16,980 bases of DNA from Gemmatimonadota bacterium. GTDB lineage: Bacteria > 4572-55 > J002. Shown here piece by piece: positions 7,470-14,986 of this stretch (position 1 is the first letter of the stretch; each line of letters starts with the position of its first letter). The position numbers and the translations under genes are program-made. The notes beneath the pieces are model-generated. The model made no database searches. It had not been told where the DNA came from and saw only the letters and a list, made by a program, of their open reading frames with translations. The stretch spans positions 1 to 16,980 of the forward strand of contig RFFQ01000175.1 in NCBI GenBank assembly GCA_003697105.1, written 5' to 3'.

Positions 7470-8795
7470 ATGACCCTTGACCAGCGCTATCAGGAAATTT
7501 TAAACTATCTCTATTACGAAATTGGACACTTCAACGTCAAATTGGGGTTGGAGAATATCACGGAATTGCTACGACGGTGGGGAAATCCCCAAAATCGCTT
7601 TTGGAGCGTGCATGTGGCGGGTACCAACGGGAAAGGCTCGGTTTGTGCCACCACCCAAGCATTGCTCACTGCGGCAGGCTACCGGGTCGGGATGCTCACC
7701 TCACCACATCTCGTCGATTTTCGGGAGCGCATCCGGATCGGCAACCAACTGATTTCAAAGGCGGATGTGGTGCGCTGGATCGAGCGCCTCCGCCCCGATG
7801 TGGATGACATCGGTGCAACCTTTTTTGAGACTCTGACGGCTCTCGCTTATCTCTATTTCGCCGAAAATAAAGTAGATTACGCCGTGATTGAAGTTGGTTT
7901 GGGCGGCAGATTGGACGCCACTCGTTTAATCAACCCCGCCGTGACCGTCATCACCAATATTGCCCTTGACCACCAGCGTTTGTTGGGCGACACCGTGGAA
8001 AAAATTGCCTACGAAAAAGCGGGTATCATCAAACCATCTATTCCGGTGATAACTGCCGCCACCCAGCCCGAAGTGTTAGAGGTGATATGTGGCGTTGCTG
8101 CCGAAGTGGAAGCTCCCGTCATCCCGGTGCAACGCGCGGCAACCTGGGACAACATCTCCCTGATGCCCACGGGAACACAATTTGATTATCACCGCAATAA
8201 CCACCATCTGGAGCACCTCCAATTTGCTTTGCTGGGTGAACATCAGGTGATAAATGCGGTTACGGCACTTCTGGCGGTGGAACATCTTCCAAAATTGAAT
8301 TTGACGGAAACCACCATCCGTAAGGGTCTGCAAGAGACCCAATGGCACGGACGGTTGCACCGGATCCAACGGGACCCGTGGATTGTCACGGATGGTGCCC
8401 ACAATCCGGCGGGGATGATGACCCTCATCACATCCTTACCACACATTTTTACCTATGAGCGGTTGATCTGGGTATTCGGGGTACTGAAAGGGAAAAGATA
8501 CGAAGAAATGATGGCCCAGATGGAACCTATCGCGGCGGAAATCATCTGTACCCAAGCAGAAAGTGAGCGCGCGGTGGATTGGCAGCTCTTGACGGAAGAT
8601 GTGAGCCAATTGGTGGCATTGCCGGTGGTCGGCGCATCCCGCGTAGCCGAGGCAATCCAAATAGCGCTGGCAAAAGCCACCCCACAAGACCTCATCTGCA
8701 TTGCCGGATCGCTCTACATGGTGGGGGAAACGTTAGCCTATTTTAATCAAACCCCAGAGCAATTACTCTCAAATTCAAACATACTCACCCCGTGA
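7470..8795 (+). CDS. folC: Folylpolyglutamate synthase / dihydrofolate synthase
   Basis: A 441-residue Mur-ligase-family enzyme of the cytoplasm that adds glutamate to dihydropteroate and/or to tetrahydrofolates in an ATP-dependent reaction. Seen in order: P-loop GTNGKGS (51-57), the folate-loop region LTSPHLVDFRERIRI (about 76-90), the VGLGGRLDATR magnesium/ATP segment (about 142-152), KAGIIKP, and DGAHNPAGM of the C-terminal Mur ligase domain (about 309-317). Length is normal. No Shine-Dalgarno precedes the ATG at 7470, which stands only 42 bp after the terminator. A TACAAA at 7457-7462 is placed like a -10 box for a leaderless message, but no -35 box supports it. The CULT gene follows after 18 bp and is probably cotranscribed. 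Whether it has one or both activities is not decided by these motifs. Confidence 0.96.
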   Translation: MTLDQRYQEILNYLYYEIGHFNVKLGLENITELLRRWGNPQNRFWSVHVAGTNGKGSVCATTQALLTAAGYRVGMLTSPHLVDFRERIRIGNQLISKADVVRWIERLRPDVDDIGATFFETLTALAYLYFAENKVDYAVIEVGLGGRLDATRLINPAVTVITNIALDHQRLLGDTVEKIAYEKAGIIKPSIPVITAATQPEVLEVICGVAAEVEAPVIPVQRAATWDNISLMPTGTQFDYHRNNHHLEHLQFALLGEHQVINAVTALLAVEHLPKLNLTETTIRKGLQETQWHGRLHRIQRDPWIVTDGAHNPAGMMTLITSLPHIFTYERLIWVFGVLKGKRYEEMMAQMEPIAAEIICTQAESERAVDWQLLTEDVSQLVALPVVGASRVAEAIQIALAKATPQDLICIAGSLYMVGETLAYFNQTPEQLLSNSNILTP

Positions 8796-8811
8796 CCACG
8801 GCGGAGTCACG
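8791..8811 (+). promoter_or_regulatory. Short hairpin presenting the CULT gene Shine-Dalgarno
   Basis: CGTGAC (8791-8796) and GTCACG (8806-8811) pair over a 9-nt loop. The loop holds most of GGAG (8803-8806), the likely Shine-Dalgarno for ATG 8814, and the left arm overlaps the folC stop codon (8793-8795). Ribosomes finishing folC would melt it. A regulatory role is only suggested. Confidence 0.3.
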
Positions 8812-8813
8812 CC

Positions 8814-9215
8814 ATGCCAATTTGGAACGAACCCGCGACCCCAACGATTGCAACCCCGCACCGGCAGACATGGATGAAACCCCAAACGGAAATCCGGCCA
8901 GATGACTGGCTGTGTGCCCAATGCCGAGCCTTCATCACGTCCGAACGGGATCGATTTCTATACAACGGATTTAGTGAATTTGAATTTACCAACCCGGGCG
9001 GCTATACGTTTGGGATTATCACCTTTTCCCGCGCGCCGGGCTGCGTGGTGGAGGGTACACCCACCCTAGAATACACCTGGTTTGCCGGGCATACGTGGAC
9101 GATCTGTCTCTGCCGCGGGTGTGCCCTGCATCTGGGCTGGCGATACGATGGGCAATATCAATTTTTTGGTCTGATCCGGCGTCGCTTAATTCGGGCAAGC
9201 ACAATATTTAATTGA
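8814..9215 (+). CDS. Stand-alone CULT-domain protein (bacterial cereblon-type)
   Basis: A 133-residue single-domain protein matching the CULT domain, the thalidomide-binding part of eukaryotic cereblon, also known as stand-alone bacterial proteins. Zinc ligands are two CxxC pairs: C34/C37 (CAQC) and C100/C103 (CRGC). The cage of three tryptophans that holds cyclic imides is intact: W89 and W95 in TWFAGHTW (human SWFPGYAW, W380/W386) and W109 in LGWRY (human IGWKF, W400). The human Tyr384 position is His93. The fold start (CAQCRAFITSERD) and FTNPGGYTFGI segment also fit. There is no signal peptide, Lon domain or other partner domain, so it should be cytoplasmic. Ligand and role in bacteria are not established; binding of modified peptide ends (cyclic imides) or of uridine-like molecules has been discussed for the family. 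GGAG lies 7 nt before the ATG. It is probably cotranscribed with folC. Confidence 0.9.
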   Translation: MPIWNEPATPTIATPHRQTWMKPQTEIRPDDWLCAQCRAFITSERDRFLYNGFSEFEFTNPGGYTFGIITFSRAPGCVVEGTPTLEYTWFAGHTWTICLCRGCALHLGWRYDGQYQFFGLIRRRLIRASTIFN

Positions 9216-9238
9216 TTGAAACCGGCTAAGCGGCAGAT

Positions 9239-9835
9239 TCATGGCGTCGTATCCTTACCCGCCGGCGCTACAAACAACGATCCGAGCCGTAGTTTTTCGC
9301 CGGTGGTGGGTTCTTCCCGCAACAGTTCTTCCAATTCATCCACACTGGGCAGCTCCGCCAAATCCCGCAGACCGAAATGTTCTAAAAATTTAGGCGTTGT
9401 ACCGTACAACAACGGACGCCCCACATCATCGGACTTCCCTTGGATTTCGATCAGATTCAATTCCAGCAATTTACGGATGACACCGGAACTATCCACCCCC
9501 CGGATATGGGCAATTTCCGCGCGGGAGATGGGCTGTTTGTAGGCAATAATTGCCAATGTCTCTAACGCGGCAGGCGATAACCGCACGTTTTTAACCTGAG
9601 TATATAATTTTGCCACCCATTCTGAAAATGCCGGTTTCGTCATCAACCGGTATCCTTCCCCGACTTCCACAATCGAAAAGGCATGATCCGCATAATGCCG
9701 GTTGAGCGATTGAATTGCCGCCCGAATCGCCTCCGCGGATGTATCTTCCAAAAGCTGGTGCAAATCGGTAATCTTCAGGGCATTATCCGCCGCAAACAAG
9801 AGTGCTTCAATCGTTTGTTCTAAGGGTGTCAACAT
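9239..9835 (-). CDS. scpB: Segregation and condensation protein B
   Basis: A 198-residue kleisin-associated winged-helix protein that works with Smc and ScpA in chromosome condensation and segregation. The N-terminal helix pair (LEQTIEALLFAADNALKITDLHQLL), the strongly conserved SPAALETLAIIAYKQPISRAEIAHIRGVDS (about 87-116) and GRPLLYGTTPKFLEHFGL (about 139-156) are all typical, and the length is normal. GGAAG stands about 9 nt before the ATG. It lies 12 bp downstream of the histidine kinase gene on the same strand, so it is probably read from that transcript. The common partner scpA is not in the window. The gene converges on the CULT gene with 23 bp between stops and no obvious terminator. 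Confidence 0.96.
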   Translation of the reverse strand: MLTPLEQTIEALLFAADNALKITDLHQLLEDTSAEAIRAAIQSLNRHYADHAFSIVEVGEGYRLMTKPAFSEWVAKLYTQVKNVRLSPAALETLAIIAYKQPISRAEIAHIRGVDSSGVIRKLLELNLIEIQGKSDDVGRPLLYGTTPKFLEHFGLRDLAELPSVDELEELLREEPTTGEKLRLGSLFVAPAGKDTTP

Positions 9836-9847
9836 GGTCTGTTCTTC

Positions 9848-11737
9848 CTATCCTGAAGTGGGCAGATGCAAAATAAAGGTGGTTCCTTCGCCTTCCGTGC
9901 TTTCAACACGTAGTGTGCCGTTGTGTTCCAGCACAATTTTATGAACCAGTGCCAGTCCTAAACCAACCCCGCTTGCTTTGGTGGTAAAAAACGGGTTAAA
10001 AATTTTCGGCAGGATTTCCGCTGGAATCCCATGACCGGCATCGTGGATATGAAGTTCAATCAATTGCTGTTGGGGCAAGGATGTAGCCTGTATCCGAATG
10101 TGTGCGGGGTCACCGGTGCGGGCTTCAATAGCATTGTGGATCAAATTGAGGAAAACCTGACGTAACAAGTTTTCATCACCAGCCAGATGCGGTAAATCTG
10201 CCGGAATCTCCCGTTGAATGACCACCGGTTCCCGCGATTCAATTCCCTTGCACACCTGATCCAGAAGCGTCTCTAGGTTTACAGCGGTTAGGGTCAATTG
10301 GGAGGGACGGGCAAACGCCAGAAAGTCCCGCACGATTATTTCTTGCGTTGCTGCTTCCTTGAAGACGGCATCCAATAGCGCCCGGCGCGGGTCATCTTCC
10401 GCTAATTTTTTTTGCAACAATTTGGCATAGCCGATAATCGCCCCCAACGAATTCCGTAATTCGTGCGCGATACCGGCGGACATCTCACCTAAAGCAGAAA
10501 GCCGCTCTTTGAGGTTGATCTGCTCTTGCAAATGCTTGATCTCGGTGAGGTCGTTGATGAGTAAGGTTGCCCCCAACAGTGTACCGTGATCATTGTATAA
10601 GGCGGAAAGACTCACATCAACCCATATCGCTGGTTTATCCTCAAATTCCAGCAAAACCTCTTGATGTGCCAGAGGTTGATTTTCTGTTAAAATGTTCTCG
10701 ATGAGGGCTTGCAAAGCGGGATTTTGCCGGAAGAGTGTTGTGAAGTGTTGTCCTCGGGCAGCCGCTTCCGTTCTGCCTAAAATTGCTCCGGCAGTCCGGT
10801 TGAAAACCGTCACGTTGCCGGTGGTGTCAAAACTGATCACCCCACTGCCGATACTGCGCAAGATATAATCATTGTAATTTTCGATCCGTTCGGCGCGTTG
10901 TTCTGCCTGAGCGTACAGTTCTCGCAAGCGCTGTTCTTTCTCTTGCAGATCGGCAACCATCTCGCGGAAGGTTTCCAGCACAACGCGGAGGTCGGTCTCG
11001 TTGGTATCCACATGGCGTTCGCCACGTCCGGTGCGGTACTGGTGTGCTTCCTCCGACAGTTGCCGGATTGGGCGCACTGCCTGCCGGATAAACAAAAATG
11101 AAAGCCCTAACCCCACAATGATGCCGACAACCCAGATGATCAGTGTGATGCGCGTCAATAGATCAAGGTGGCGCACGTCACTAATCTCGATCTCCGTCTG
11201 GATAACCCTTTCAATCCGGTTGCTTTGGACATTCATGAGCGGGGTGTAATACGCACGATACCAAAGCCCCTGCACCGGATAGGATTTGGAAAACACCGCC
11301 AATCCTTCCCCCACATAAAAGCGTTGCTCCGCCGTCAACCCCGCCCAAACGGCGATAGAATCTCCCGAGTTTTGCCGGGTAGAGAACACCACGGTCTGAT
11401 TCAAATCCATGATCTGAATATGATCGACTAACGAGAGATAGCCATTTTCCGTGATGAACGTCACGAAGGGGTCAAGTTGATCGGGCGAGGGACTGGCAGT
11501 ACCCCGAAGGAGTGGCACGCGCAGGCTATATTCCCGAATCGCCGTCGCGACCGCCACCAGATTATCATTTTGGCGGGATTCCAACTGCTTCTTGGTCTGA
11601 AAGACGACATAAAACGTGATAAAGTTAATGGTCAGTAAAAACGCCATCAGCACCATCACCAAAAGGCGTAACCGGACGCCAAAATCGGTATAATCGCGGC
11701 TGAGTTGCCAGAGAGACGGTTTGGATTCGGGAGTCAT
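9848..11737 (-). CDS. Membrane sensor histidine kinase, HAMP-PAS-HisKA-HATPase (NtrB/AtoS-like)
   Basis: A 629-residue sensor kinase. TM1 is at about 22-45, a periplasmic sensing region at about 46-195, TM2 at about 196-217, and HAMP plus coiled coil at 218-288. A PAS domain follows at about 289-400, then HisKA with H425 in IAHELRNSLGAIIGYAKLL and the catalytic domain at about 515-627. The latter has N-box N535 (NLIHNAIEAR), G1 DAGHG (566-570), NPFFTTK and G2 GVGLGLALV. The H-box and TTK-x-GVGLGL pattern are those of NtrB/AtoS-type kinases that usually serve sigma54 activators. The signal is unknown. Start: AGGTGATG lies just before ATG 11737. No response regulator is next to it; the nearest is the single-domain one at 4403-4774. 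It lies 73 bp downstream of the 11811 gene, with scpB 12 bp behind. Confidence 0.95.
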   Translation of the reverse strand: MTPESKPSLWQLSRDYTDFGVRLRLLVMVLMAFLLTINFITFYVVFQTKKQLESRQNDNLVAVATAIREYSLRVPLLRGTASPSPDQLDPFVTFITENGYLSLVDHIQIMDLNQTVVFSTRQNSGDSIAVWAGLTAEQRFYVGEGLAVFSKSYPVQGLWYRAYYTPLMNVQSNRIERVIQTEIEISDVRHLDLLTRITLIIWVVGIIVGLGLSFLFIRQAVRPIRQLSEEAHQYRTGRGERHVDTNETDLRVVLETFREMVADLQEKEQRLRELYAQAEQRAERIENYNDYILRSIGSGVISFDTTGNVTVFNRTAGAILGRTEAAARGQHFTTLFRQNPALQALIENILTENQPLAHQEVLLEFEDKPAIWVDVSLSALYNDHGTLLGATLLINDLTEIKHLQEQINLKERLSALGEMSAGIAHELRNSLGAIIGYAKLLQKKLAEDDPRRALLDAVFKEAATQEIIVRDFLAFARPSQLTLTAVNLETLLDQVCKGIESREPVVIQREIPADLPHLAGDENLLRQVFLNLIHNAIEARTGDPAHIRIQATSLPQQQLIELHIHDAGHGIPAEILPKIFNPFFTTKASGVGLGLALVHKIVLEHNGTLRVESTEGEGTTFILHLPTSG

Positions 11738-11749
11738 ACCATCACCTGT

Positions 11750-11778
11750 GGGGGTTGTGGAGAGGGGTTTTGGGGAGG
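11750..11778 (+). other. G-rich cluster upstream of the kinase gene
   Basis: The runs GGGGG (11750-11754), GG (11759-11760), GGGG (11764-11767), GGGG (11772-11775) and GG (11777-11778) lie in a 29-nt stretch of the + strand, the template strand for the kinase gene. A two-tetrad quadruplex is possible. GGGGTTT (11764-11770) can instead pair with AAACCCC (11791-11797). Confidence 0.3.
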
Positions 11779-11810
11779 ACGTTTGCCGCCAAACCCCATC
11801 TTACCGGTGA

Positions 11811-12290
11811 TCATTTCTGCCCGGCAGTACCACGGTTCGAGTCCGGTTGCGGGGAGATAAACGTAGGGGCATCTACCGGTAGATCGTGATGAAAAATCAG
11901 CTCGGCTTCTTGAGTGAGTCCTTCGTAAATGTAAGTCGCAATCACGTGTCGATTTTGATCGGGGTTGAGGTCGGTGTATTTCTCGTGGATGCGGGGTGAA
12001 TAGTGCGGGTCATCAAAAAAATAGATTTTCAGCGTCTGGCGTTTGTTGTGGCGGTGTTGGGATTGCAACATTTTACAAAAGGCGTTGATGTCTCGCTGGG
12101 TGGGCGTTTCAATCGCGTAGGCAATCACTTTTAAGCCCCCCACCTTAAAATAGTCGATCAAATGAAAATCACCATAATCCTGTGGCGGTGGGCGTTCCGG
12201 TAGTAGGTCTCGTCCGGTCAGCCAGAGAAAACTCACCAGCGTCAAGACAACCCAAATGCCTAATGCCCAGCGAATCCGTTTGTCCTTCAT
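11811..12290 (-). CDS. Small single-pass membrane protein of unknown function
   Basis: A 159-residue protein when started at ATG 12290, which has TTAGG about 6 nt upstream. It shows a short basic N-terminus (MKDKRIR), one transmembrane helix at about 7-24 (WALGIWVVLTLVSFLWL) and a soluble domain outside the membrane, probably alpha/beta (GLKVIAYAIETPTQRDINAFCKML, LKIYFFDD, HVIATYIYEG). I do not recognise the family. The frame remains open upstream to a TGA near 12510, and that upstream part encodes a TPR unit. A longer product with a start at 12395, or a single fused protein from 12562 through one frameshift, are therefore alternatives. Its C-terminal SNRGTAGQK ends opposite a T-arm-like GGTTCGAGTCC on the other strand, but no tRNA is there. 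Confidence 0.6.
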   Translation of the reverse strand: MKDKRIRWALGIWVVLTLVSFLWLTGRDLLPERPPPQDYGDFHLIDYFKVGGLKVIAYAIETPTQRDINAFCKMLQSQHRHNKRQTLKIYFFDDPHYSPRIHEKYTDLNPDQNRHVIATYIYEGLTQEAELIFHHDLPVDAPTFISPQPDSNRGTAGQK

Positions 12291-12562
12291 GCGCAACCTA
12301 ATGTTTTGGAGATACAACCCCACGTTACAAAGTACCGCATTACCGACCGGTTCATGCTCAACATAAATCGTCGCCATGCCGTTCAGCGCGGCCAATTCTC
12401 CGGCAATGTCGCCTAGCGCCTGAAAAATCGATAAACTCTGCTCCAGATAAGCGAGTGTCGTCTTATAATCCCCTGGTGCAGCATAAATTTGAACCCTTCC
12501 CGCCGGATGCGTTCCAATTCCTCACCGGCAATTTTCCATGTACCAACGGTTTTTTTTGGCAT
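12291..12562 (-). pseudogene. Frameshifted TPR gene remnant behind the BatA gene
   Basis: ATG at 12562 stands 2 bp after the stop of the BatA gene and opens MPKKTVGTWKIAGEELERIR, but this frame ends after 49 codons at TAG 12413-12415. In the next frame the same DNA encodes VQIYAAPGDYKTTLAYLEQS followed by LSIFQALGDIAGELAALNGM, a clear tetratricopeptide unit of the GDY..AL.YLEQSL.I...LGD...E...L type, continuing into the 11811 frame. Restoring one G in the GGG run near 12492-12496 joins both parts as ...ERIRREGVQIYAAPGDY... without a stop. So a TPR gene here lost one G, either truly or by an assembly or sequencing error. After ATIYVEH the TPR pattern fades, which favours real decay. Confidence 0.6.
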
Positions 12563-12564
12563 GA

Positions 12565-14697
12565 TTAATCTTCATCCAGCCGGTCTTTATTATCGCGGGC
12601 GATGAGCATCTCCGCCACCATCAACCCCAGCACAATCCAGAGGAATTCCTTCCAGAGTTCGCGCCCGTAGCGGGTTTTGGTGATCGCGCTAGCAAGGTTT
12701 GCCTGCTCCGGCACCAGGATTGCCTGCGGCAGCAAGTCCGCGGTCTGATCCGGTTGGCGGCGGGTCAAATCACTTTCGCGAGTGTCCACATTCACGGCGT
12801 ATTTTGCAATCACGCGAGTACCGACCCTTAATTGGTAAATCCCTGCCAGATCGGTATGGGTAATTTCGATCAAGACATGGTCTTGTTGGATTTTCGGTTC
12901 GATCAGCGTGGTTTGGTCTTGCGGGTCTAGCACTTGCACGGTCTGTCCGAGTGGAATACTGGGCAGTTGGGTGCGGATGGGCATCCCGACCCGATAATCG
13001 GTGTGGTCACCCACAGTGCCGCTTGCCAGATATTGCACGGTACGGTGCATTAGCGGTAGGAAAATCCCTTTAACCGGTAAGTTGCTCCAGACCATATCTG
13101 GATTGCTGCCCATCACCAAAATGGCACCTTTTCCCTTTTTGCCCTCCACCAGCAGGGGAACATTGTTGTTAAATGTTGCCAGAACAAAGGTGTTGGGTCC
13201 GGGCAACAGCGTGAAGGCTTTATAAAATTGGGCTTGTTCCAAGCTACCGTTCTTTTTATCAGCAAAGACCTGCAAAATAGGGTGGTTCACATCCGCCTGA
13301 TCGACCGTGATGTAGGTTTGGTGGCGGGTTTCATCGCCAATAGGGGCGGCGATGCTAATCGGGGCAAATTTGGGTAGGAATTCGCGGTTGTAAAATTGGG
13401 GGTCGATCCGGTCGCCGAGCATCACTAGCAAGCCACCGCCTTGATCGACGAAGTTTTCCAATTGGGCAACGGCGGTGATGGGGAGGTCGGTGACATTTGC
13501 CAAGACAACCGTTTGGTAATCGCTCAAGGATTGGCGGCTAAGGTCTGCCACGGTAATGCGATCTGGCTGGGCAAGAACTTCACTGCCGCGTTGGGGCTGT
13601 AGCGCCACACTCAAATAAAACGCTGAATTGCGAAACGGATCGGCTTCAGCCGGGGGCATATCCTCCACAATTAACACGCGGGGACTACTCTGCAAAGTGA
13701 TCGTAAAATAGTAGCGATTATCCACCGGCAGGACATCATCCGCCAATTCCACATAGCCACTATAGGTGCCTTCTTCTTCAAAAGTGACACTGAGTGCAAC
13801 AGTATTCACCCGTCCCGCTTTGACACTGATCCCCGCTTGTGCGCGCCGTTCACCCTCGATAAAGAGTTGTACTAATCGATCCGAAACATCCGTTTCACCC
13901 AAATTTGCCACTTGAATCCGAAAAACAACCGGTTCACCGAGCCGCAACAGTTGGTTGGAATAATCCACAGCTTGGACCGCCAGATTCTCGGTTTCTTCTG
14001 GCAGAATTGGGATGATGTAAGTCCGGGTGGCGTCGTCCAGTTCCAATTCAAGGGGGGATGCCACCAAGCTATCCCAACCAGAGGCTTGGAGGTCGGTGAT
14101 GAGATACAGTTCCTTATTCAGGTTTTTCGAGGCTTGCAACTGCTCATACGCCTGTACCAGTGCCGGTTTGACATCTGTTGGGCGGTGAGAAAGCGGTGCC
14201 GCCCGAATTTCGTCTTTCAGCAGATCAAAATTATAAGTGGGTTGTTCAAAAACCGGCTGGGGTTGGTCTGCAAACAACGTCAGATAGGCTTCATCGCCTT
14301 CTCCCAATAGTTCCGTGATAGCCAGTGCCTTGCGTTTTGCCGCCGAGAAGAGCGAACCATCCTGCCGGAGCGCATCCATGCTGAAAGAGTGATCCAGCAC
14401 AATGTTGATGGAGGTCTTCGCTTGCGCGATCACGCCGGCGCCAAATGCACCCTTCAAAGTTGGGCGAGCCAGTGCCAGCGCACAGAACAACACAATTAAG
14501 GTGCGCAGGATCAGCAATAAAATCTGACGGACTTGCAAGCGACGGATTCGTTTACGATGGGAAAGGCGCAAAAAGCGGACAGTACTAAAATCAACGGTTA
14601 TCGTCTTCTGGCGACTAAACAAATGAATCAGAATGGGTAAGATCGCGGCAATCGCACCCGCTAAAAACGCCGTATTTAAAAAGGTAATACCAAACAA
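12565..14697 (-). CDS. BatA-type membrane protein with von Willebrand factor A domain
   Basis: A 710-residue protein. The N-terminus is the BatA/aerotolerance region: FLNTAFLAGAIAAILPILIHLFSRQ (TM at about 6-27), the conserved VDFSTVRFLR, and a second helix at about 58-77. A VWA domain follows (about 95-215) with metal site D102-H-S104-F-S106 (DxSxS) and ITDLQASGWDSL. Then come an Ig-like section (about 235-360), a GATase-like Rossmann section (YQTVVLANVTDL ... GGGLLVMLGD, about 410-450) and a last TM helix at about 680-700 with a charged tail. Such proteins belong to Bat/MoxR-type clusters tied to envelope stress, with VWA acting as a protein-binding module; the exact role is unknown. No AAA+ MoxR or DUF58 gene is in the window. 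The start codon is TTG (14695-14697) with AAAGGAG upstream; no ATG or GTG is available before the conserved first helix. Confidence 0.9.
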   Translation of the reverse strand: MFGITFLNTAFLAGAIAAILPILIHLFSRQKTITVDFSTVRFLRLSHRKRIRRLQVRQILLLILRTLIVLFCALALARPTLKGAFGAGVIAQAKTSINIVLDHSFSMDALRQDGSLFSAAKRKALAITELLGEGDEAYLTLFADQPQPVFEQPTYNFDLLKDEIRAAPLSHRPTDVKPALVQAYEQLQASKNLNKELYLITDLQASGWDSLVASPLELELDDATRTYIIPILPEETENLAVQAVDYSNQLLRLGEPVVFRIQVANLGETDVSDRLVQLFIEGERRAQAGISVKAGRVNTVALSVTFEEEGTYSGYVELADDVLPVDNRYYFTITLQSSPRVLIVEDMPPAEADPFRNSAFYLSVALQPQRGSEVLAQPDRITVADLSRQSLSDYQTVVLANVTDLPITAVAQLENFVDQGGGLLVMLGDRIDPQFYNREFLPKFAPISIAAPIGDETRHQTYITVDQADVNHPILQVFADKKNGSLEQAQFYKAFTLLPGPNTFVLATFNNNVPLLVEGKKGKGAILVMGSNPDMVWSNLPVKGIFLPLMHRTVQYLASGTVGDHTDYRVGMPIRTQLPSIPLGQTVQVLDPQDQTTLIEPKIQQDHVLIEITHTDLAGIYQLRVGTRVIAKYAVNVDTRESDLTRRQPDQTADLLPQAILVPEQANLASAITKTRYGRELWKEFLWIVLGLMVAEMLIARDNKDRLDED

Positions 14698-14759
14698 AAT
14701 TCGGGTTCTCCTTTGATTGAAATGTCATCGAACGGGGTGTTATACTTACGTATTTTAAC

Positions 14760-14822
14760 GGGGAAATTCAAGGGTAAAATCGTGTGGAATTCACGGGTAA
14801 GCGTGCGAGCTGGGGAAATTCA
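14760..14822. repeat. Three degenerate ~26-bp repeats (GGGAAATTCA..GGGTAA..CGTG)
   Basis: GGGGAAATTCA occurs perfectly at 14760-14770 and 14812-14822. Between them a variant, TGGAATTCACGGGTAAGCGTG (21 nt counted from 14785), mirrors the first copy's continuation AAGGGTAAAATCGTG. The three copies begin about 26 bp apart, two to three helical turns, which would put bound proteins on one face of the DNA. The third copy is cut short and runs into the GCTGGGG hairpin. Confidence 0.55.
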
Positions 14823-14864
14823 GCCCCAGCCGGTGACTGCTCTCTTTCAGGGAGATTTTAAATA

Positions 14865-14893
14865 TTGACAATACCTTGCTTTTTTGATATTGT
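14865..14893 (+). promoter_or_regulatory. Sigma70-like promoter for the secreted protein, with overlapping palindrome
   Basis: A perfect TTGACA (14865-14870) and TATTGT (14888-14893) are separated by 17 bp. The -35 box lies inside the exact palindrome TATTG-A-CAATA (14863-14873), and its half-site TATTG recurs in the -10 box (14888-14892). This could be an operator. Transcription from about 14900 would leave a leader of nearly 250 nt before the ATG at 15146. Confidence 0.55.
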
Positions 14894-14986
14894 GAACCCA
14901 CTTAACCCCGCGTATATTAGCCTACCTTTAGGGAGGTTTAACTCTCATATTTTCCAACAATTTACATATTTTACGATAAGGAGGTG

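Noticed and set aside
9216-9542. 108-codon + strand frame opposite scpB
   Set aside because: It is a mirror frame of the certain scpB coding strand and has no recognisable content.
11750-11797. Terminator between the 11811 gene and the kinase gene
   Set aside because: A 7-bp stem can form, but no T run follows on the minus strand. The genes are more likely read through.
11834-11844. GGTTCGAGTCC resembles a tRNA T-arm
   Set aside because: The flanking bases do not form a proper T stem, and no acceptor, D or anticodon arms are found upstream at the right spacing. The sequence lies at the end of an open frame.
12291-12395. Start of the 11811 protein at ATG 12395
   Set aside because: The added 35 residues are the tail of a TPR unit and its decayed continuation, and no Shine-Dalgarno precedes that ATG. 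ATG 12290 directly precedes a normal membrane helix.
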